Shown: piece after piece, positions 1-12,400 of the stretch
Position numbering within the stretch: the first letter of the stretch is position 1
Layout: every line of letters starts with the position of its first letter
From: Oxyruncus cristatus
Taxonomy: Eukaryota > Chordata > Aves > Passeriformes > Cotingidae
DNA length: 64,000 nt
Direction of reading: 5' to 3'
NCBI GenBank assembly: GCA_013399855.1
Contig: VXAY01003755.1
Location: 29,694-93,693, forward strand
Notes under the pieces: generated by a model
What the model was told of the DNA's origin: nothing
The model's input: only the letters and a program-made list of their open reading frames with translations
The model's database searches: none
Program-made: the position numbers and the translations under genes

Positions 1-444
1 CATTTAAAAGTCTTATGTCCCTGCTCTGTGTCATGGACATCAGGGGTTCTGAATGAAGACACATGACAGAAAGTGAAGATTAATCTTATCTTACTGTATT
101 TCTTATTTTACAGATTCTAGTTTAAAGACATTATAAAAAACATATTTTTAGGGGGGGGAAGCTGTCACTGAGTGCTTGTCTGAAACGTCAGAGAAAAAAA
201 TGAAAGCAGACATAAATGTACTGGTTCTGACATTAATAAGATTTTGTTCCTAGTCTGCTGGTTGTTTGATATTCAGGTTTGGCAACCTATGGAACTTTAA
301 TCTTCTTTTGTTTAGTCAATTTTTAAAATTTTCCCTCATTTGTTTGCAGTTATTCTTGACTGCCTGCAGCATATTGTTTACAGTGTTCTTTAGGGTTAAG
401 GCTTTGCAGTTTTTGAAAGTGTCTGCTTCTATAGCAGATATTAC

Positions 445-643
445 CTATGATGTTTTCAAATATCTTTCTTTCAGGAGCTTTGAGGATGTTTGAGATGTAG
501 GTTATACTCAGTGCTTTTTCGTAATAGCTGACTTGTACATGCAAATCTGTGACAGCATCTATATACAAACCATCTTTTCTAAACCTGTCAAATTGAATTG
601 CCCTTTTTAGGGCTGCTGCTTGGAGCTTGAGCTCCTGCTTGAG
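445..643 (-). other. Unidentified exon candidate (open frame with splice signals)
   Basis: On the minus strand a pyrimidine-rich tract ending in CAG (AG complementary to 644-645) is followed by about 66 open codons and then an AG|GTAATA donor (GT complementary to 443-444). The reading frame is Lys/Gln-rich at first (LKQELKLQ...), then mixed and globular-looking (DRFRKDGLYIDAVTDLHVQV). The same frame stays open past the donor to a stop just below position 353. I do not recognise the protein. It could be an unannotated exon, the remains of a retrocopy, or chance. Confidence 0.15.
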
Positions 644-2392
644 CTGGGGGGCAGGAGTTATTAAGTTTGGAACAAGGAAATAATGAAATACCAATTCTAA
701 TTTGTGGAGGAGAGGGACAGCTGAGAGGGTCTCCTCCTGGAGGACATGGCTGGAAGTCACTTCCTCCTCCCTCCAGGTTTGACTGGATGGATGTTTCCAC
801 ACTGAAGAGCGCTGACGGGAGTCTTGAATGCCAGAGCATGCCATGTTTCCAGAGCAGAAGAGAGGATTCATGCCTTAAAAGGTGGCTGTTGCTCTGGTGC
901 ATACACTCAGCAGCCCACAGCTAGACAAGCCAGTCATTGGACTCGGGGTAATTTGTTTCCACCTTTGTAAGAGAACAGGTCTGCAGCAGCCAGGCTCCTC
1001 TCAAGAAAAAGCTGGAGATGATAAAGACTGCTAACAGGTAGAAGTAACTGTCTTCCCCATGAAGATGGCAAATACCATACAAATTACCATAAGGCAGGCA
1101 AAGGCAGGGCACTTTTCTCCAGTTGTTTTGTTATCTGGTGCTTTTTTGTCTTTGGTCTGTGTTGAACTGGCAGTGTTGAGGCGCCTTCCCTCAGCTAAAG
1201 GATGCCTGTTACTCTTGCAAGATCCAGACTTGCATTATCAGTAGATTATTACCTTTATTTTTGCCATCCATTTTGACAGTCAGACTGTTTGTGATTGGAT
1301 TTCTGCAACATAGTCTATATTTGAAATTACATTGCTGTGCTAAGAGGAGAGAATTATAGCAGAGGCTCTTCTAATTGGGAACATGCCAAAGCTGAAAGGT
1401 CAGGAGAGGCCCCCAGATGACCTTTACCAGCAACTGACACCGTTTCACTTGACTGCAAGTCACTGCAAGGCTAATGGGGAACTCCGTGTCCAACTCAGCA
1501 TATCAAAAGGTGAGAAAAACACCTTATGCAGACAAGCACATACAGGGGCTGCATTCACGTATGTGTGGGGCTACTACTGTTGCCTGCGAGATGAGAGCCG
1601 TAAAAAATTGGCACTTTCAGTTTCCCGTATTTCTTCACTCTGTCCCTTGCAGGCTAGGACAAGATCTTACTTTTTGAGAGGAATTTAATGAATTTGACTT
1701 TGTTTTAAACAGCAAAAAAATTAAGTAAATGAAGATTTTTCCTTTTAGCTGAAATTAGTTCCATGTGACATCCACACATTTTCCTTTGAGTGCACGGAGT
1801 TTTGTAAAGTAAACCTGACCAAAATTTCATTTTGACATGCAGACCTGAAACTTCTCCTTTCCAAAAAGGTCAATGTGCAACATCTCACCTTTATGAAATT
1901 GCTTTTTTTTCCCTCGGGGTTTTCTGTTGCTTTTGTCAATGTTATGAACCGTATATTTCTTAAAAGTCCTTCCCTATGTTTGTCCTCCATCTAAAAACGT
2001 CATATGACCTTTCAGTTATGGGAAGGAGTGTGGATCTGCTCCACACAGAGCAGAGCTGCTCAGCCATGAAATAAGAACTGTAGATACAGTTTATGAAGCT
2101 GACCCTCTCATGGAAGCTGTGCACAGCTGATATTTACAGAAACAGAACAGTAACAGAATTATACACATTATACTGGGGCTGGAAAAGAAAGAAGCCACCA
2201 CATTTGAATGACTTCTTTCCAATAGAGGAATGACTGTTTGCTAAAGGACTTTCTCAATTAAACACAGATGTCATAAATCATTGTAGTACTTTTGAGTAAC
2301 AGCAATTCAGCTGAATTTCATGGCTCTTTTGATCTCTTATTTTATATTGTCTGTGCAAGAATAGTTGTCTTTCCTTGCTGTGGAAGGCTTAC

Positions 2393-2494
2393 CTGAAGTC
2401 CCACAGTCCCTGAATTCATAGTGAGAAAGTCACCTCCTACAATATTCCTATTTATCATCTTGATCCGCTTTTTTGGATATATTTTTTTTCCTTG
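2393..2494 (-). other. Unidentified 102-nt exon candidate
   Basis: On the minus strand a strong acceptor (long pyrimidine tract, then TCACAG, with AG complementary to 2495-2496) is followed by 102 open nucleotides and a near-consensus donor CAG|GTAAGC (complementary to 2389-2396). The length is 34 codons in phase 0, and the open frame ends GTVGLQ. There is no similarity to a family I know. The splice signals are good enough to deserve a look in RNA data, but chance pairs like this are common in long vertebrate introns. Confidence 0.15.
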
Positions 2495-5400
2495 CTGTGA
2501 GGAAAGAATATAGTAAAGTTTTTGATGATAATTTTTCTGGGGGTATTTTAATCTCACAGGGAGGATGAATACAGCAGACAAAGTTCTATTAAAAGTGTAT
2601 GGGAGAACTTAGCAGGGCCATGTCATGGGACAGTAAGGTAATATTTGTTATTGAAAGACAATACTTGCTTTCCCATAGCACAGAAAGGTGACATCGAAAG
2701 TGTAAGTAGTCCAGTCATTAACAAAAGCTAATAACCTGTGTTGGCATCTGTGGAAACATGTTCAGTAATTGTTCACATATCCAACAACCTTTCTGAAAAT
2801 GTACTTCACAGCTTTAAAACAAATCTCCTCCCTGTTAATGTGGCACAAGCCTGTGGTGTGCTAGATTAGCAAAGTGGAAGTCCCATGGGCAACTGATGGT
2901 TTAGCAGACACAATTAAGCCCTAAGACCTGAAACCATTTCAAGTTCATGGACTTAAATTAATAGAACTAAAGTGACTGAACTTAGTCACTTTTCTGCCAA
3001 TAATATGTTGTAAAGGATCCATACAGAGGTAGGAATGACAGCAACCAAACTCTCTGGGGATGATATAGTTTTGTATCGTGGAAACAGCTTGTCACGGATC
3101 ATGTGAGCTGTTTCCCTTACTTTCATAGCCAAGTATTAGTAATGAGATAAGTAATGAACTTATCTCAGGGGGGAAACTGAAATGGGGACTGGAAGTGTTC
3201 CTGACCACTGAAGCACTGTGGATCCACCAGGGCTGGGACAGCATGAGCTCGAAGTCCAGGGCAGGGACACAAAGCTGTAGGGACCCTTTTTGACTCCAAG
3301 GGGATGATGACCTCTGGTCTGCACTTTATGCTCTGACTCTCATCAGTCTTCAGGGCAGACACATACACATCTATTTGCAACACCACGAGGAGGTCTGGGG
3401 AGGATGCCAGCAGAGCTTGGCTGTGGTTGGCAGGTAGCTAACCTACAAAGGCACTGCTGAAAGGGAGGTTCTTCTCCTCCCCATTCCAGCCCTCACCTTG
3501 GCATTCAACTTGCCCTATCACTCTCCATGCAAGCCACTGGCAAGCTGACTGAGGGAGATAACAAAGAAAGCATTACCAAAATACTGTCACATTGATGGAT
3601 TCTGTGGTTCCTGAGCTCTCTGAAGGAGGCTGTCATGGTCTCACGGGAAGTGCCACTTGCTGCACATGAGCTGGGGCACGAATAGCAACCAGAGATGGGC
3701 TGTGGGGGTGGGACTTCCCTCTCAGCAAAAATAAATGGTTATTCAATGGGCTCAGTTATACCATCAAACTGTACAGTAGCCACAAACTGGTCAATAGTTC
3801 TTCGCTGTCAGTTATTATCTCTGATTTTCTCAATGGTATCTATTTGCCTTCTCTTCATTGAATGTACACAATCCATTTTCTCCGGATTGACTGGGAATAA
3901 CTTGTCGGAGTTAAACCTGTTTTAGCTGTGAGTTTAACACTGTTCATTGCTTCTCTCATTAATAAAAAACTCAAGACTTCTGTGCTATAAATATGTGAGC
4001 TGGATGCAAGGTTTTATTTTGCTTACTGACACGTCGAAAAATACATAACTGCAAAATATAGGAAACAAATGTGATTTCTGGAGATAGCCTCTGGTGTTTT
4101 TAAAAAGTACTAAGATGAAGGTACTAACAAGTATTTTAAACCAGCTTTTGTCAGTGTCACTAAGAAACACCCACATGCACCCAAAGTACAACAAACACAC
4201 ACACCAAAATGTGACAGCACAAGATCAGCCCTTGAAGAATCTGCAGGGAGGATCAGTGTACAAGATAATATATGGCATTGAACCCGCAGAACACATAAAA
4301 TGAAATGAGGGATGGCTGGCTTTCCTGTTAGGATGACTTAAAATGGTGAATCAATGATGGATTCTTTTTTCCAAAGTGAGGGGGAAGACACGTGACCAAT
4401 CTTACCATTCTTGTCTGCTCTTCTCAATATCTAAACAAAGAGAGAAAGAATAAAATCACTTTTTATTTTCCTTTTTTATTTTTTTATGCATTAATAACAA
4501 ACAATGCTGTATTTAGCACGGATTTTACGTTTAAGCTCTACATGACATTTTCACAAGGCTGCATACAATTGTAAAGTTCTTAGTGTGTCTCTGTCCTTCC
4601 CCCAAGAGTATTGCTTTATTTAACTCCTCCTGTGTTGTGCGCGCTACATACCAAGACCATAACAAGAACCACTTTTATTTCTAATTTGTTTATGGATTAT
4701 AAGGATGATGTTTAGGCACACAACCTGATACCGTACGGCTACAATGATACTGGATTCAGGGTTGAGAGAAGTGGTTTAAAGAAGTAGAGCAAGTATGATA
4801 GCTGGGAGGATGCACTGAGCGTCTGAGATGGTGAGAAAGACTCATGGCTTGTGGGGGTGGAGGAAGCAAAGGGATAAGTCAGGAGAGGAGCCTGGTGGCA
4901 TGAAGGGATCAGACTGGCTGCTGGAGACAGCAGCATCAGATGTATGGGAGCAAATTTGAGGACTTCTCTGAGAGAAAGTAGAACCCCAACACAGAAGAAA
5001 GGGGAGAGGGAAAACATTGAGGTTATAAGCTATGAAGGCAAGGGCATCAGGAGGGTGCTCACTGTAGATCCTTCCCTGCAACATGTCTGCCACAAAATTG
5101 TATGTGACCCCAGCTCGCCCTCTCAGTGTGTAGGTCTGCCTTTTCTTCCCACTGTAAATGACACCTGAGGAGGAAGCTATTTAAATACTTAGGTGAAATT
5201 CTGTAACTCCTCATGTGGAGTCTGAGAAGATGATCCTGGGGAGTTATTCCACAAAGAGAGGTGGCAGAGCCTTCCAGGCTCAGCCCTGCCATCAGCAGGG
5301 ACAGAGCACCAACCCACGTGGGACTATATGCAGGGGCACTGGCCCTGTCTTACTGCTGGTGACATGCTGGCACGTCAACTGTCCCTGCTGGAGTCCCACC

Positions 5401-6825
5401 ACAGGGACCACCACATCAGTACACACTTTGGACAAGGAATTAGGGTTGGGGAGTGGAACCGACAGAGGGAGTCTCCTCCAGCTTCTTTGCTCCCTGCTCT
5501 TCAGATGAGGTGGTTTTGCTGTGGTGTGGGTCACTACATGACAGTTCAAATATGGGCAACTGCTGTCTGCTCTCACACTCCTACATTTCCAAACATCAGC
5601 CCCATCACTACTTCAGCCTGGACTGCAAAAGGGAGTCCTCTGAGCCTGTAATAAGTGTAGGTAAGGGAAGAAAGCAAATCTTCCTAATATAGTTTCTATT
5701 GCTGCTATGAATATCAGTAAAGTGTTTTGAAAGGGGCACATACATTTTTGAGAGCTGACAGCAATGAAGAAGTTCCTTGTTTTGATAAACTGCTACTAGT
5801 ATTTAAACAGTTTCTCCAGCACAGGCCATAACTCTCTGCTCCTGGAGGTGAAACCAAATAAGAAACTCAAGGGTCCAAGTGCCAAGCTTTGTTGAATCAT
5901 CTTTGTGATTGTATTCTGTAGGCCGAGGTTGGTAGGGAATGAGCAGAGCTGTGACTCACATCCAGGACTTCACAGTTGGTCCCTAAACTGAACTTTGCAC
6001 TGGACCAAATAAAGTATGAAATTTACTTAGTAAGATGATATTTGTCCTCTCTATATATCCAAATAAATCAGACACTCAATTTTCAGTATGAGGATTGGGC
6101 TCTTGAAGGGTTTTAAATTTTTAATCTTATACTGGAAATTTTATCCCAATGAGAAATAAAGACTAAATGCAGAGCAAAGGAAAGATCACTTGAAGCATCA
6201 TTAGAACAAATTAAAACCTTGTTCTACAGTTCTTAAGAGGTTAAATACAGTCCTAGGTTTCTGGCAGGTTGGGCTGGATTGTTGCTGGTGCCTGGGCAGA
6301 GCTGCCAGCTATGGGCATGGGCATATCTGATGGGAAGGAGCACACCAGGCTTCAGCAAGGGGATAAATACCTGCACCATGGACCCAAGCAACACAAAGAC
6401 ATGACCAGTGACATGTGCCATGGGTACCAAGGGCCTGTGCAGAGTCACAAGGACATTACACCCACACCAGGAGATACAACCCAAGACCAAGAGCACTGGC
6501 TCATGGATGTACAGGACTGGGGCAGATGTATCCATGGAGTTTCAGTCAAATAGAAGTGTTCTGTAAACATGGGTTGAGGGTGGCAAAAGCTTCAGCACAA
6601 GCAGTTTTTAAAAACTGATTTTAAGTTAATTATTTATATGTATTTATTAACTTTATAATTACTATTAGACATTTGTATTAATTTTAATTAACTTTAAAAA
6701 AAGCCCCAAACCTTAAGAAAATATTAAAATTCTTTGGACACTTTAGAGGGACTTTGACACAAGACCAGGGAGGAGGTTGCACTAGAAATCCTGTCCTTCT
6801 CTCGTTAGGTCTCTCTCTCTAGAGA

Positions 6826-7120
6826 GAGACTATTTACAAGAGCATATAGTGACAGGACAAGGGAGAATGGCTTCAAGCTGAAAGGGAGCAGGTTTACATT
6901 AGGTATTAGTAAAAAATTCTTTACTGTGAGGATGCTAAAGCAGAGGAACAGGTTGCCCAGAGAGGTGGTGGCTGCCCCATCCCTGGAAGTGTTCAAGGCC
7001 AGGCTGGATGGGACTCTGAGCAATCTAGTCTAGTGGAAGGTGTCCCTGCCCATGGCAGGGGGGGTGGAACTGGACAATCTTTAAGGTCCTTTCAACCCAA
7101 GCCATTCTGTGATTCTGTGC
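6826..7120 (+). repeat. CR1 LINE fragment, 5'-truncated
   Basis: This is a typical avian CR1 3' region in the + orientation. It runs from the segment 'TTTACAAGAGCATATAG' through the hallmark 'GCCCAGAGAGGTGGTGG' and 'GTGTTCAAGGCCAGGCTGGA', and ends in the CR1 3' end with an ATTCTGTG-type tail. Truncation at the 5' end is normal for CR1 insertions. The 5' edge is approximate because it abuts a CT/AG hairpin at 6809-6830. Confidence 0.93.
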
Positions 7121-8586
7121 CCCAGTGGGACCAGGACCTCAGTGCCTGTCCTTTCTGTGCAGTCTTACAGCCAGTCTCTTGCTGCTTGGTCTAATTTAAA
7201 GGTGTTTGTGCAGGTGGGGCTACTTCACCCCCAAATATCTAAAATATCTATGACATGAGTGTAGTCTTACAGGAGGAAAGACCCCCAGGGTCCAGCCCAT
7301 GCTTTTGAAGCAGGTAAGAGACTTGAATTTAAAATTTTCTTCCAGATGTAAGAGCAGAATCACAGCAGAAGCCTCTCTCCCTCCTCTTCGTAGTTCTGTG
7401 AAAGGCCTTTGCTTTCCTGTAAATATGAACCTGACACTGGTTTAAGAAACTGCTGAAAATTAAAAAACTTTAATTTTTTTTTTTTTTACTTTGGTAAAAT
7501 CTCAAGTTTTCAGTTTATCAGATATTCTGACCATATGTAGTTTCCTAATCCAGTGTGCTGAGTTAAACTGTGGAGTTGGCTCCATTTAATGTTTTTTAAC
7601 TCCTTCCTGGCAACTTAGATTTCTGTCTTTGTGATGTATGCCTGTAATTCTCCTGTTCCTCTTACAAGTGGTATTTCTAAGACAAAAAAGCTGCATTTTC
7701 ATTATACACTTGAATTGAAATAATAGAAGTCAACAAAGAGTCTAATTTAAATGATTTTTCATGGAGGTTAGAGATATCAGGAGATGAGAAGATGAGGGCT
7801 GCTTGAAATAATTTGGGGAAAAGGTCGGGAAAGTTAATGTCAGCACATTAGAGAAAACATCTAGATAAAGGGCCCTTTAATACAGAGCATTTAATGTAAT
7901 TTCCAGCTGATATTGCGGAGTAACCCCAATACAGGAGCTGGTCTGAGGTAGATCAGAGTTGGCAGTACAGCTGGTCTAAAGATTTGTAGGTCTCATCAAG
8001 GTCAGGGAATACCCTGGAAATCTTTGGGTGAGAGTTTGCCGTTTATCAGGACTTGCCTTGCCCCAAAGAAAGGTTCTGTGCTGGGCAAGTTTAGACCAAA
8101 AACTTTACAGCTGCACCTTGTGAGATGCTGAGCTCTTGGTGACAGTCTAGAACAGTATCCCTGAGGGTGGTGAGATGGACAGCAGGGCACCTCGCTGAGC
8201 TCGCTCTCAAAGGGCTCAGGGACTCAGGCTTCTCTATGCATTGACTCTGGGCACCTCAAATCCACGGGAGGGAGTCTGCACAGTTTGGGAAAAAAACTTT
8301 TTCAGGGTGAGAAACTCTTTAGTGAGAAGCCCTCTCCAAATTAAAATAATAAAATTCCAAGGATGTATTTAGAAAGGTGACTGTTTTCACCCAGAACCTC
8401 TCGTAAACACCCACAACCACTAACCTGCTCTTCTAGCACATGCAACCATCAGAAGCAAAAGCAGAAAGAAATAGGGAAAGAGAAAAAGGGAAAGGAAGGG
8501 GAAAAAGAAGCAGAAGGCCCTACAGACTCATTGTTTTTCACCTTTTTCCACCGAGAGAGAAAATAACAGCTCCAAGGGGAGGGGGG

Positions 8587-9044
8587 NNNNNNNNNNNNNN
8601 NNNNNNNNNNNNNNNNNNNNNNNNNNNNNNNNNNNNNNNNNNNNNNNNNNNNNNNNNNNNNNNNNNNNNNNNNNNNNNNNNNNNNNNNNNNNNNNNNNNN
8701 NNNNNNNNNNNNNNNNNNNNNNNNNNNNNNNNNNNNNNNNNNNNNNNNNNNNNNNNNNNNNNNNNNNNNNNNNNNNNNNNNNNNNNNNNNNNNNNNNNNN
8801 NNNNNNNNNNNNNNNNNNNNNNNNNNNNNNNNNNNNNNNNNNNNNNNNNNNNNNNNNNNNNNNNNNNNNNNNNNNNNNNNNNNNNNNNNNNNNNNNNNNN
8901 NNNNNNNNNNNNNNNNNNNNNNNNNNNNNNNNNNNNNNNNNNNNNNNNNNNNNNNNNNNNNNNNNNNNNNNNNNNNNNNNNNNNNNNNNNNNNNNNNNNN
9001 NNNNNNNNNNNNNNNNNNNNNNNNNNNNNNNNNNNNNNNNNNNN
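8587..9044. other. Assembly gap (458 N)
   Basis: This is a run of unknown bases inside a GC-rich island. Long open frames that appear to cross it are artefacts of translating N as an open codon. A first exon of a gene may be hidden here. Confidence 1.
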
Positions 9045-9250
9045 TACCATTACGTGCCCTTTGGGGGAGGTTTTTCGCGAGCCACAAGACCCCAGGCTGA
9101 GGTCTCGGCGGTGCGGAGGGGTCACCGTGCTTTCACACTGTGCTTGCCGTGCGGAGACCGCGATTAGCTGCGCTCTGTAAAAGCGATGGGGCTTGATAAT
9201 AAGGTTCTTGAAAGTAAATACACCTCTCAAAGCGGCCTGGCCAAAAATGA

Positions 9251-9275
9251 GGGGCTGGGAGGGGGGGAGGGGGGG
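9251..9275 (+). other. Potential G-quadruplex motif
   Basis: Four or more G runs of at least three bases are separated by loops of one or two bases (GGGG-CT-GGG-A-GGGGGGG-A-GGGGGGG). The motif lies about 200 bases right of the gap in the CpG-rich island. Such motifs are frequent at promoters and also cause sequencing drop-out. Confidence 0.6.
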
Positions 9276-9450
9276 CATTGGAGCACTGGTGTTCGTGGAG
9301 AGGAGCAAACGGGGAGCTGTGACATGGGGCAGGAGCGGGCTCTGCGGGGTGGGGGCAGATGAGGAGGAGGGTGCTGGAGTAGGGGAAAGGAGAGCGGTCC
9401 TGAGGGACATTCCCCACTTATATTTTCAGACCCGTGCCAAGAGGTTATTT

Positions 9451-12400
9451 CATGGACATCGCGTAACGGGGGCTTTGACTTTGTTCTGCCACACCACCAG
9501 AAGATGGCATCGCAACTATAGATCAACAATAATAAAAATTAGATTCTATGATTTATGTATTACCACACATGATATTATGCTTCACAACGAATTTTAGAGT
9601 GAAGTTTGGCTTTAAAACACCTTCATATTGAAAAGCCATGGCGTGACTTGCTGAAAGTGGGTGTTTCTGCTCCTTCTATCTCTGCTTCCACATTTCAGAG
9701 GAAAACCTGAGAGGGGAGAGAGAACTGCCCAAATGGAAAGACAAGGCATTTTACAAGGTGAGCAATTTCTATATCACTTCCTAAAGATGACTTGAAAAAG
9801 AGGTGGAAAGATCATCTTGACCTATTTTTACTTTTTAATAACAGTGAAAGGCTTTGATTTAATCTGGATTTTCTAGTGGAAGTATAAGAATGTATTTCTT
9901 TCCATAGAGAGAAAAGAAAAAAAAAGTCCAAAGGTTGTGTCAAGAGCCAGGAGGGTGAGTGGAGATAAGAAAAATCTTCTTTAGACTACAGAGGGGCTTG
10001 GTTTTGTTCACTCTTACAACCACAATAATAATTTACATATTTATCTTTTTTGACTAATTACTATCTTGGAATAAAAAGGTTTTTGATGAAGAACCAGTAT
10101 CTTTCCCCATTGATTGGCCTTAACATTCACTGAGAATATTTTTTTTGTCTAGAGAAATCTTTCTTAAAAATTGTAAGAGAAAAAATTATATAATGATGAT
10201 ATTTTTAGGGCAAAAATTAAAACATAAAAAGCAAAAATAGCTCCTAGGACTTTTATTATATTAGGAAGCTTTACTTCCGTTATTAAAAGGCTTATTTGAA
10301 AATCATCTCTGCATGACATAGAAATGTGAAAGTACTGTTTAAGTAATCATTCTCAGAGACTTTAATTTCCAGGTTTGTTTTCCAGTGAGCAAACAAATCT
10401 TTGAGTAGAGTACATGTAGATAGTATATGATACTTTTTATACCATTTCAAAATTACCTGAAGTAATATCTCAATTTTAAAAAAAGCAGGATTAGTGCTCT
10501 GAATTTTACCAGCTTTCCTGTTCACTCAACGATTTCCCTCTGTCTAATCAAGAAGCTGTGAGGTGGAGGAGAGAGGAATGTGTTCACGTGGTGTTCCGTG
10601 ATGTGGGAGTACAGGTGCTGCCTCAATGGCAGGATGACGGCTTTGTGAAATGCCCAGGTGAGGTCAGCAGACGTCAGCCCTGCACATTCACCTCTGCAGC
10701 CACGGACTTGTGCTGCTCATCATCTATTACAAGAAATAAAAGTTGTTTCGTGTGTGTCTGAGGACAAAACCTAAAAGGGTCTTCTCTCTTTCTTTCTGTG
10801 TGTCAAATCATTAAACTTTTATTTAGAAACAAGCTTACTGGACCAGCATCTTCACTCATGTGAAATGAAGTGGTCAGCCAGTATTTAATGACTTTGCCCT
10901 TTTATCTAGAAAAAACAAACAAATGAAAGCTGGCAGCAAGAGCAACCTTCCATTCACTGTGCAGTGGGCTGTGTAACAAGTAACATCTATGCTGAGATAG
11001 ACAGACAGCAAAGCTTCCTTTTTTCCAAGGAAGTGCAAGCTGTCCAACTGTCTAATCAAGTCACTAAATCACTCCATGATGGTTAGCTGTGTGTATGACC
11101 TCTAAGTGACAGGAAAAACACTATGTAATGTTTATGTCAAAATATAATCTTTCCAGCAGAACAGTACTATTTGCCCTTGGCTAAGGGAATGGCTCTGCTT
11201 TATGGTCCTTTTCTCTACTGCAGGAGCTGACTGATACCTATCTAAAGAGCTGAGTTAGCATAATACAATGCCTCCCTTCAGCTCTCAAAACATGTTGTTT
11301 TTGCATGGTTTGACCACCTGCTCTGGTACTCTGTAGTACCAGAGTACCAAACCAGCCTCGGGTTTGAGGACTCAAATGCTGTCCCTGTAGTAGATCCCTC
11401 ATAATTTTCTTGGTCATAAAGTAAAGACAGAGAAATTTCACAGTTAGTATGTGTGTGGCCATGACTTGTAATATGAGCAGTAACAGAGGAATCTGGAGGC
11501 TACCTTTCTTTTTCATCACTTTGTGTCTTACACATGGACAAATCTGACCCAAGAGAACAGTATCTTTACAGCTTTGTGTTTCTACGACTAGGACTGTGAG
11601 AATGAAAAATGAGTCCTCCTCCATATGGTATATGTGCCATTGATAGCAAGGGTAGATCTACTAAACCCCAAAAGGAGTGTTGGCCTGCCTGGAAAACCAT
11701 TAGGCCAACCACCTGTAACAGGGAGTATGTGGCTACATTTAGTTCATTGGCTGAAAATCACTTCACAGTCCCCATCTCTGGGAGCTCATTTTACTCTCAT
11801 CCTGGTCCCTCCACGAGCAAGACCTGAGTCTGGTCCCATGCCCTTGCTGACCTCCTGGTCCCATAGCCACCCTGTGGTGGAAAGGAAACCCAGACACAGG
11901 CTGGACTGCCAAGGGCAGTTCAGCAGCAAGTCCGTGTAGACAACTGGGATGTGCATCAGCAGGTGAACCAGAATGCAGTCTGCGTATATTGGAGCTCTTT
12001 CCAAAATCACCAGGAAAATAAATGCAAGTGAAGCCATAATTTCACTTGGGGAATTCAGGAAGATGCTGGCTTCTGTGGTTGGAGTTCCTGCATGAGGAAA
12101 CCACACACCTTGCACCACAACATTATTTTGTTCTTTTTGTTTATTTGCATTCTTTTCCTATAAATGTTTGGGGAAAATCCCTGAAGACCAACTCTATCAA
12201 TTCAGTTTTCGTGTAGGGTCCTAAGCTTAGTTTTTCCTGATAATTTGGTGCCTTTGACAGACTCTTCCCAGCCAGTGGGAAATTCCAAGCTTGGGAGCTC
12301 CTGGCATCTAAGGCAGGCTTTAGACCCACAGCTATGAACTTCAGTCTCTCTTTACCAGTAACCTTTCCATCTGTAGGCGACATATAATACTCCTGGGATA

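Larger units (their letters stand above)
1..8400. other. Non-coding block, possibly NECAB1 intron 1
   Basis: I see no convincing coding gene here. The open frames are short, overlap on both strands and match no protein family I know. If the CpG island at 8.4-9.45 kb is the NECAB1 promoter (an inference from synteny), this block would be the start of its first intron, read on the minus strand. It contains one CR1 fragment at 6826-7120 and two minus-strand exon candidates at 2393-2494 and 445-643. I looked for codons of the NECAB1 EF-hand exon on the minus strand by eye and did not find them. Confidence 0.4.
8400..9450 (-). promoter_or_regulatory. CpG/G-rich island, putative NECAB1 promoter and exon 1 region
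   Basis: Against an AT-rich background, the bases just right of the gap (about 9045-9420) are rich in G+C and contain many CpGs (GTTTTTCGCGAGCC, GTCTCGGCGGTGCGGAGG). The left flank has a 38-base all-purine tract at 8473-8510 and a G run running into the gap. This is the usual look of a vertebrate CpG-island promoter. In human, as I recall, the neighbour lying head to head with TMEM64 is NECAB1, which would place its promoter here, transcribed to the left. No NECAB1 coding sequence is visible, so the gene name is inference only. Confidence 0.45.

Noticed and set aside
2393..2494. NECAB1 EF-hand exon on the minus strand
   Set aside because: One frame shows an EF-hand-like scrap (ADQDDK, then LSHYEF) but it is broken by stops and a 21-nt insertion. 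The similarity is too weak to name the gene.
3632..3900. LTR-like start (TGTCATGGTCTCACGGG)
   Set aside because: No matching end, target duplication or internal landmark was seen.
5215..5692. Overlapping open frames on both strands
   Set aside because: Overlap in several frames at once reflects a locally higher GC content with few stop codons, not a gene.
8440..9410. Long open frames across the first gap on both strands
   Set aside because: They are open only because the Ns contain no stop codons. The flanking codons look like GC-rich and purine-rich low-complexity sequence.
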